Shown: piece by piece, positions 59,346-64,000 of the stretch
Layout of the letters: each line of letters opens with the position of its first letter
How positions within the stretch are numbered: the first letter of the stretch is position 1
Source of the DNA: JBMORL01 sp049322335
Lineage (GTDB): Bacteria > Bacteroidota > Bacteroidia > Flavobacteriales_D > UBA2798
Assembly (NCBI GenBank): GCA_049322335.1
Contig: JBMORL010000094.1
Span: 19,145-83,144 of the forward strand
Direction of reading: 5' to 3'
Length of the DNA: 64,000 bases
Notes under the pieces: generated by a model
Seen by the model: the letters and a program-made list of their open reading frames with translations, nothing else
Told to the model about the DNA's origin: nothing
Databases searched by the model: none
Position numbers and translations under genes: made by a program

Positions 59346-60548
59346 ATGAAAAATGCATTGACTCTTTGCACTTTATTGTTTGTAACAACTGTGGCCATGG
59401 CTCAGCCTACACGCACCACTGTTCAAAACGGAAATGCCACCAATCCGCTTACATGGGATTGTACCTGTATCCCGCTTCCCGGTGACAATATTGTAGTGAA
59501 TCATGCGCTGACACTCAATACAGATTTTGCCTATTCCAGCGGATCTTTTCTGATCAACGCTTCGGGTTCGTGCACCGGTGATATCCCCACCCGCGGAATG
59601 GCAGTTTTGGGAGGATCTTTTATTAATCACGGCACATTTTCGGTCGGTAACTTTTATCACTCGGGCGGAACGTTTACCAATGACGGAACTATTCTTATCG
59701 GAAACCTGTATGGTGTCGATCAAACAGCTACCGAAACAAATACAGGAACAATCACCATCAGCGATTCTCTTTTCGTAAATACAAACGCTGCATTTATCAA
59801 TAACGGAAATTCCAGCGCACCCGTAATTGCTACTGCAGGAACGATCACCAACAATTCGACTATGTCGTGCAGCTATTTGTGGAATTCAGGAACGGTAAAC
59901 CATAATTCAGGTGTGATGACAGTCACCAACGATATTCTTACTTCGGGAACGATAAATGTGAACGCGTCATTATCTGTCGACTACGATATCTGGAATTCGG
60001 GTGTGTTTGATAACGGTACCAGCCAGATTGATGTGGGACATTCTTTATACACGGGAGATTCTACCGCGCTGCCGGCTACTTTTACCAATGACGGTTTGAT
60101 TTCAGTGAATAATGATCTGTACAATAATAAAACCCTTAACGGAAGCGGAAGATTTTGTGTAGGGCAGGTTACCGCCAATTCGGGAACCATTTCCGGCACA
60201 CTGGATATATGCGACCAAACCGGTGGAGCTATCGATTTTAATACCGGCACCATTGCCGGCACCGTTACTTATTGCGCTGTAAACTGCAACGTAGGAACAG
60301 GTGATGAAGAAAAAGATGAATTCAGTATTTATCCCAATCCTTTCGACAACCAGGTAATAATTAAAAGGACTTCTTCTGACAGTCAGAATTTTATTCTACT
60401 CAATGCATTGGGACAAGTGGTGATGAAGATGAAACTTACAGCAGCACAAACCAAACTGGACATGTCAGAACTCAACAGCGGAATTTATTTTTATTCGGTG
60501 GAAGAGAACGGAGCCAAAACACAATCCGGAAGATTACTGAAAAAATAA
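59346..60548 (+). CDS. Secreted repeat protein with T9SS type A sorting domain
   Basis: A 400-aa protein; ATG at 59346 gives the signal peptide MKNALTLCTLLFVTTVAMA. The middle consists of short Gly/Asn/Thr-rich units (GGSFINHGTFSVGNFYHSGG, GGTFTNDGTILIGNLYG, NDGLISVNNDLYNNKTLNGS) that look like a right-handed beta-helix. The end (FSIYPNPFDNQVIIKRTSS to LNSGIYFYSVEENGAKTQSG) is a type A T9SS signal. Two Cys pairs near residues 37-60 and 310-320 may form disulfides. No catalytic residues are recognisable; a structural surface protein is likely. Confidence 0.82.
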   Translation: MKNALTLCTLLFVTTVAMAQPTRTTVQNGNATNPLTWDCTCIPLPGDNIVVNHALTLNTDFAYSSGSFLINASGSCTGDIPTRGMAVLGGSFINHGTFSVGNFYHSGGTFTNDGTILIGNLYGVDQTATETNTGTITISDSLFVNTNAAFINNGNSSAPVIATAGTITNNSTMSCSYLWNSGTVNHNSGVMTVTNDILTSGTINVNASLSVDYDIWNSGVFDNGTSQIDVGHSLYTGDSTALPATFTNDGLISVNNDLYNNKTLNGSGRFCVGQVTANSGTISGTLDICDQTGGAIDFNTGTIAGTVTYCAVNCNVGTGDEEKDEFSIYPNPFDNQVIIKRTSSDSQNFILLNALGQVVMKMKLTAAQTKLDMSELNSGIYFYSVEENGAKTQSGRLLKK

Positions 60549-60623
60549 GATAATTTAAATTTCGGGTTTTATGTTCTATACCGGGAAACTTAAAACCTAA
60601 AACATAAAATAAAAAATATTTAT

Positions 60624-60857
60624 ATGTGGGTAGAAATTGACAATAAACTGATGCGCGAACTGCGGTTTGCTACTCACGAAGAAGCTCTTGCTTTTGTGGT
60701 AAGGGTAACCATGCTGGCCGAAAAAGTAAATCACCATCCTGATATTTATTTCACTTATTCGCGTGTTTTGCTTTCACTGTGCACGCATGATGCCGGAAAT
60801 AGTATTACACAAAAAGACCGGCAGATGGCAGAAAAAATTGATGCGTTGTTGGGTTGA
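60624..60857 (+). CDS. Pterin-4a-carbinolamine dehydratase
   Basis: Cytosolic 77-aa enzyme that recycles 4a-hydroxytetrahydrobiopterin during aromatic amino-acid hydroxylation and may also act in molybdopterin handling. The active-site motif is visible as EKVNHHPD (His37, His38, Pro39, Asp40) with the second His/Asp in LCTHDAGNSITQKD. The length is at the short end of the family (about 75-105), the N-terminal strand being brief. No phenylalanine hydroxylase gene is nearby. Confidence 0.88.
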   Translation: MWVEIDNKLMRELRFATHEEALAFVVRVTMLAEKVNHHPDIYFTYSRVLLSLCTHDAGNSITQKDRQMAEKIDALLG

Positions 60858-61001
60858 AAGTGAAAAGTTGAAGGTTGAAATTGTTAGTGGCAAGTATTAA
60901 AAGTTATTATAGGAACGACACATTAATTTTAAACTTTCCCAACTTTCTCAACTTTCCCAACTTTCCCAACTTTCCCAACTTTCTCAACTTTCCCAACTTC
61001 C
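60852..61001. repeat. 9-bp tandem repeat with upstream inverted counterpart
   Basis: Seven complete AACTTTCCC/AACTTTCTC units run from 60932 to 60994, with a partial eighth to 61001. Just upstream, 60852-60880 (GTTGAAAGTGAAAAGTTGAA and on) contains the opposite-strand version, so transcripts could fold back. The array ends 37 bp before the promoter of the XRE-S24 gene. Confidence 0.85.
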
Positions 61002-61038
61002 TGCCATTTAACTAAAAATCTTAGTTTTTTCATCCTGA

Positions 61039-61070
61039 TTTGGATATTTCGGGGAATATTCGTTCCTTTG
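61039..61070 (+). promoter_or_regulatory. Promoter of the XRE-S24 regulator
   Basis: TTTG (61039-61042) is followed after 20 nt by TTCCTTTG (61063-61070), one mismatch from TAnnTTTG. The leader would be about 30 nt. Confidence 0.5.
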
Positions 61071-61107
61071 ACAGGAATTCAGTCAATAAACGACAAAAAA
61101 ACGATCA

Positions 61108-61914
61108 ATGTACTTTGCAGAAAATCTCAAATTATTGCGCCTGCGGAGGAATATGTCGCAGGAAGAGCTGGCAGGAAAACTGGAAATTACCCGGTCTTCG
61201 CTGAGTGGTTATGAAAATGGTACGGCCGAACCCAATTTTACCACGCTGATCCGGATTTCAGGTTATTTTAAAATATCCATTGATAAACTTTTAAAAACCG
61301 AGCTGGATGGTTTGTCGGAAGCACAACTGGAAGAAATAGAAAAAGGATACGATATTGATCTTAATGGCAATAAACTTCGTGTGCTTGCCACAACAGTAGA
61401 TTCTTCCAATCGCGATAATATTGAGCTGGTTCCCGAAAAAGCGAGGGCAGGCTATATGGCCGGCTATTCCGATCCGGATTATATTAAGGTATTGCCGACT
61501 TTCAATCTTCCTTTCCTTGCACGTGATAAAAAATACCGTACGTTTTGTATCAAGGGCGACTCTATGCCTCCCGTGCCCAGTGGCTCTTTTGTCACCGGTG
61601 AATACATTCAAAACTGGAATACACTCAAAAGCGGTTATCCTTACATCCTGGTCACTAAAGATGATGGAATTGTATTTAAGATCGTTTACAATAAGATCAG
61701 GGAAAACAAAACATTGCAACTGGTTTCCACCAACCCGGTGTATGAACCGTATGAAGTAGATGTGCGCGATGTTTTGGAAGTATGGCGCTTTGTGAATTTC
61801 ATCAGTATGGAATTACCCGAACCGGGATACTCCAAAGACGATATTACCAATGTGGTACTCAATCTTCAGCGCGAAATGCGTCAGATAAAAAATGTGCTGA
61901 AGGATAAGGAGTAG
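61108..61914 (+). CDS. XRE-family repressor with S24 (LexA-like) C-terminal domain
   Basis: A 268-aa transcription regulator. Residues 6-60 form an XRE helix-turn-helix (RRNMSQEELAGKLEITRSSL, then SGYENGTAEPN). Residues 110-225 match an S24 peptidase fold: GDSMPPV places Ser152 and GIVFKIVY places Lys191, the usual catalytic dyad, and Ala118-Gly119 (YMAGY) lies 34 residues before the Ser, close to LexA cleavage-site spacing. RecA-stimulated self-cleavage is thus possible. The C-terminal helix (VVLNLQREMRQIKNVLKDKE) could dimerise. Its targets are unknown; no prophage genes are adjacent. Confidence 0.88.
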   Translation: MYFAENLKLLRLRRNMSQEELAGKLEITRSSLSGYENGTAEPNFTTLIRISGYFKISIDKLLKTELDGLSEAQLEEIEKGYDIDLNGNKLRVLATTVDSSNRDNIELVPEKARAGYMAGYSDPDYIKVLPTFNLPFLARDKKYRTFCIKGDSMPPVPSGSFVTGEYIQNWNTLKSGYPYILVTKDDGIVFKIVYNKIRENKTLQLVSTNPVYEPYEVDVRDVLEVWRFVNFISMELPEPGYSKDDITNVVLNLQREMRQIKNVLKDKE

Positions 61915-61962
61915 AATTTGTAATCCGGAAAAAACAATTTATTTATCAGGAAAAATAAAAAA

Positions 61963-63735
61963 CTAGTTATCGTGTATTCCAAACGTTTTTAAATTATCAA
62001 TCCCCAGTTTTTCTTTCACATAATTATTCCATTTCAGCAATTCTTTTCTGTTTTTTCCACGTTCACATTCCCTGAAAAATGTTTTACTTAAACTTTCCAT
62101 CTTCTTTTTTCGTTCGTGGTAAAGTAAAACCACCTGTTGTTGCGTAATCCCCGGTTTTTTTATTTCTGAATCCAGTTCTCTTCGCTGGATTTCCATCAGG
62201 TCGAAATAAATATTCAAAAAACAATTAGCCAGTGTGTCTATGGGATATTTGTAAAAACTTTCATAAGGGTCAAAAACCGTGGCTGTAAACACATGCAGCG
62301 AATCTTTGTAATAATTAACGTCCAGATATAAATGAACTTTTAATTCATACAGCGTTGCTGGCGCATTTACGAACTCTTCTTTTTTGGCTATGTTGGAAAT
62401 GCTGTCTTTGGGTTGGTAAATAAAACAAATGCGGTCGCCATTCCAGTGAATGTAGGGAGCTTCAAAAAAATTGCGGTGATAGGGATCGTGGGTAAAATAC
62501 TTTATGTCTTTTGAGTTATATATGGTTTCCGGCTGGGAGAAAAATAATTCATTTTTTGTTTTTTGTTCGGGCAAAGAAGGTTCATTGTTGTATTTCCAGA
62601 AAAAAGAATTATAGGGGGCCGCTTCTATTTTCCGGTAATCCGAAAGATAATTACGGCTATCGGTAAGACCCGGGAGAATAAAATGAGATTCGTAATCGTA
62701 GGCAAACAGAACAGCATTGGTTTTTATGGTGTATGGTTTCTTTTCCCTGTTCATGTATTCCATGGAATAATTAAAATCAATATGCTCAAAATATGCTTTG
62801 TCATTTTTTATTGTAAATGTTTCGGTAATGTCCATATTCACTTTACCGATGCTGTCGGATGGCCACAAAGGGAGAAACGGGTGTACGGAAGAATTTCGTA
62901 AAGAAAGATTTATTTTAATGATGTTTTTGGAAATCGAATCAATCCATGTCATTCCTGAAAAATATTTTCCTGAAGTGTCATTCGGAGTAAATCCTATGAC
63001 ATAAACCGGGTTATTGCTTTCATTTTTGTACTTTTTATTCAGCGACAACCGGTAATGTTTCTTCATTTCTTTTTTGGTCATCTCAAAAGGCTGCCGGGGA
63101 AGGTATTTGTTTTTTTCAAATAACTTCAACATAAAAACGGCTTTCGAAGTTTCGGTGGAAAGGAAAGAAGTATTGTCGTATTTGACAAAGGCAAGCCTTC
63201 CGTTTTTCAGCAGAATATCATTTACATCATAACCTGAAAAAATCCCGTTATAATAAGCTTCCAGCATTTCCACTTCCTTGTTACCAATAAATGTATTGAG
63301 GGAAAAATAGGTTTTTGCCGTATCGGGTTTAATATGTGGTTTCTTTTTACAGGAAGCAATCATTTCGTATAAAAAAGAATTATCCGCCAATACCGTTACT
63401 TCATCCAGCAATGTTGTGGCGAAAGATAATGCAACAATTTTTTGTTTTCTTATTTCAAGTGCAGAAAGCTGCCTGGTGATAAAACCGGTATAGGAAATTA
63501 CGATCGTATCGTTCAGCGATTGGATGGCAATGGTAAAGTCACCATTTTCGTTACTGATGGTTCCTTTTTTGGAAGAATAATTGTAAATATTGGCATAAGG
63601 AAGAGGTTGTTGATCTCCGGCATTAATGATTTTTCCGCTTAGTTCAAGATGAAGTGATAGTTGCCGTGGTTGTGCATAACAAATGTGAAACGGAATGAAA
63701 ACAGAAAGCAGGATAACTGTAATTTTTTTCACCAT
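61963..63735 (-). CDS. Carboxypeptidase-regulatory-like domain protein, exported
   Basis: A 590-aa protein with a signal peptide (MVKKITVILLSVFIPFHICYA). Residues 30-115 form a CarboxypepD_reg-like beta-sandwich (LSGKIINAGDQQPLPYANIY, ISYTGFITRQLSALEI), as in many Bacteroidota outer-membrane proteins. The remaining 470 residues are mixed alpha/beta with helices such as MEIQRRELDSEIKKPGITQQ and no barrel-closing residue. This architecture occurs in periplasmic or surface proteins of unknown role. It has no T9SS signal. The gene lies 24 bp from the next minus-strand gene, cut by the window edge. Confidence 0.75.
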   Translation of the reverse strand: MVKKITVILLSVFIPFHICYAQPRQLSLHLELSGKIINAGDQQPLPYANIYNYSSKKGTISNENGDFTIAIQSLNDTIVISYTGFITRQLSALEIRKQKIVALSFATTLLDEVTVLADNSFLYEMIASCKKKPHIKPDTAKTYFSLNTFIGNKEVEMLEAYYNGIFSGYDVNDILLKNGRLAFVKYDNTSFLSTETSKAVFMLKLFEKNKYLPRQPFEMTKKEMKKHYRLSLNKKYKNESNNPVYVIGFTPNDTSGKYFSGMTWIDSISKNIIKINLSLRNSSVHPFLPLWPSDSIGKVNMDITETFTIKNDKAYFEHIDFNYSMEYMNREKKPYTIKTNAVLFAYDYESHFILPGLTDSRNYLSDYRKIEAAPYNSFFWKYNNEPSLPEQKTKNELFFSQPETIYNSKDIKYFTHDPYHRNFFEAPYIHWNGDRICFIYQPKDSISNIAKKEEFVNAPATLYELKVHLYLDVNYYKDSLHVFTATVFDPYESFYKYPIDTLANCFLNIYFDLMEIQRRELDSEIKKPGITQQQVVLLYHERKKKMESLSKTFFRECERGKNRKELLKWNNYVKEKLGIDNLKTFGIHDN

Positions 63736-63759
63736 CCGATGGGAATATTTTCAATACGA

Positions 63760-64000
63760 TTAATACTTCACTTTCCCCTTTTCTTTCACATCTTCTTTTT
63801 TCGCTGTTTTAATAACAGGGGCAATAACAGATATCATTTTTGTTTTTTTACTGAAGTAGTCTTCCAAAATCAGAAATCCTTCCATTTTTTCGCTGGCATA
63901 AATCATTTCAGAGTTAAATGCCATAGAAACTTCATTGGTTTTATGCATTTCGGTAAGGGGTGAACCGTTATGAATGCCGTCAGGAGCAAACCAATGCCAG
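63760..64000 (-). CDS. C-terminal fragment of an unrecognised protein (cut by window edge)
   Basis: The frame is open from the window edge, beginning WHWFAPDGIHNGSPLTEMHK, and ends at TAA (63760) with the lysine-rich tail KTAKKEDVKEKGKVKY. The start lies outside, so no length or signal peptide can be judged. The text EMHKTNEVSMAFNSEMIYAS looks like a folded domain, but I do not recognise the family. It is upstream of, and probably co-transcribed with, the carboxypeptidase-regulatory-like gene 24 bp away. Confidence 0.6.
   Translation of the reverse strand, partial: WHWFAPDGIHNGSPLTEMHKTNEVSMAFNSEMIYASEKMEGFLILEDYFSKKTKMISVIAPVIKTAKKEDVKEKGKVKY

Noticed and set aside
60932..61001. CRISPR array
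   Set aside because: The units are 9 bp with no spacers and no cas genes; it is a simple tandem repeat.

Overview
The window is a chromosomal segment of a free-living member of the Bacteroidota, probably an environmental lineage near Flavobacteriia, Sphingobacteriia or Cytophagia. The evidence is many secreted proteins with type IX secretion (T9SS) C-terminal sorting domains of both type A and type B, two PorP/SprF genes, a PorE-like OmpA protein, an S46 dipeptidyl-peptidase, Bacteroidota-type promoter boxes (TTTG and TAnnTTTG), and start codons that mostly lack Shine-Dalgarno sequences. The species cannot be named from the sequence alone.

Layout. Positions 1-1105 hold a sulfotransferase gene cut by the left edge. 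Positions 1434-18313 are one uninterrupted plus-strand translation cluster: rpsL-rpsG-fusA joined directly to the S10, spc and alpha blocks, ending with rpoA-rplQ and a strong terminator. tuf, adk and map are absent from the places they hold in many other bacteria. rpmD, rpsH and rpmJ complete the set.

Positions 18456-26750 hold a CotH-type T9SS type B substrate with its PorP/SprF partner, a multi-pass membrane protein, a small conserved minus-strand protein, and a TPR protein coupled to an AddB-like nuclease. Positions 26751-27103 carry no gene but five short inverted repeats. Next come an orphan OmpR-type response regulator and a divergent HigB-HigA toxin-antitoxin pair, which share a perfect 18-bp palindrome, then a small secreted protein, a glycosyltransferase, an FtsE-type ATPase, a large TPR protein with an outer-membrane barrel, and a secreted protein of unknown role. 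Two copies of a palindromic repeat element sit exactly between convergent genes, at 29024-29203 and 35878-36104.

Positions 37507-39450 are gyrB. From there to 60548 most genes make exported products: a beta-propeller protein with a type A sorting domain, a three-gene T9SS type B operon (PKD adhesin, PorP/SprF, PorE-like) read on the minus strand, two convergent beta-propeller type A substrates, a propeller-SPOR protein, an S46 peptidase with a TPR tail, and another type A substrate. An unusually AT-rich gene lies at 42011-43102. The right end has a pterin dehydratase, a 9-bp tandem repeat, an XRE-S24 regulator, a carboxypeptidase-regulatory-domain protein and a gene cut by the right edge.

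The clearest functional story is protein synthesis on the left and T9SS-dependent surface decoration on the right. No tRNA, rRNA, CRISPR array, transposase or prophage was seen. The best leads for new biology are the paired palindromic elements, the palindrome shared by higBA and the response regulator, the type B secretion operon, the domain-fusion proteins, and the isolated strong Shine-Dalgarno in front of rplF.
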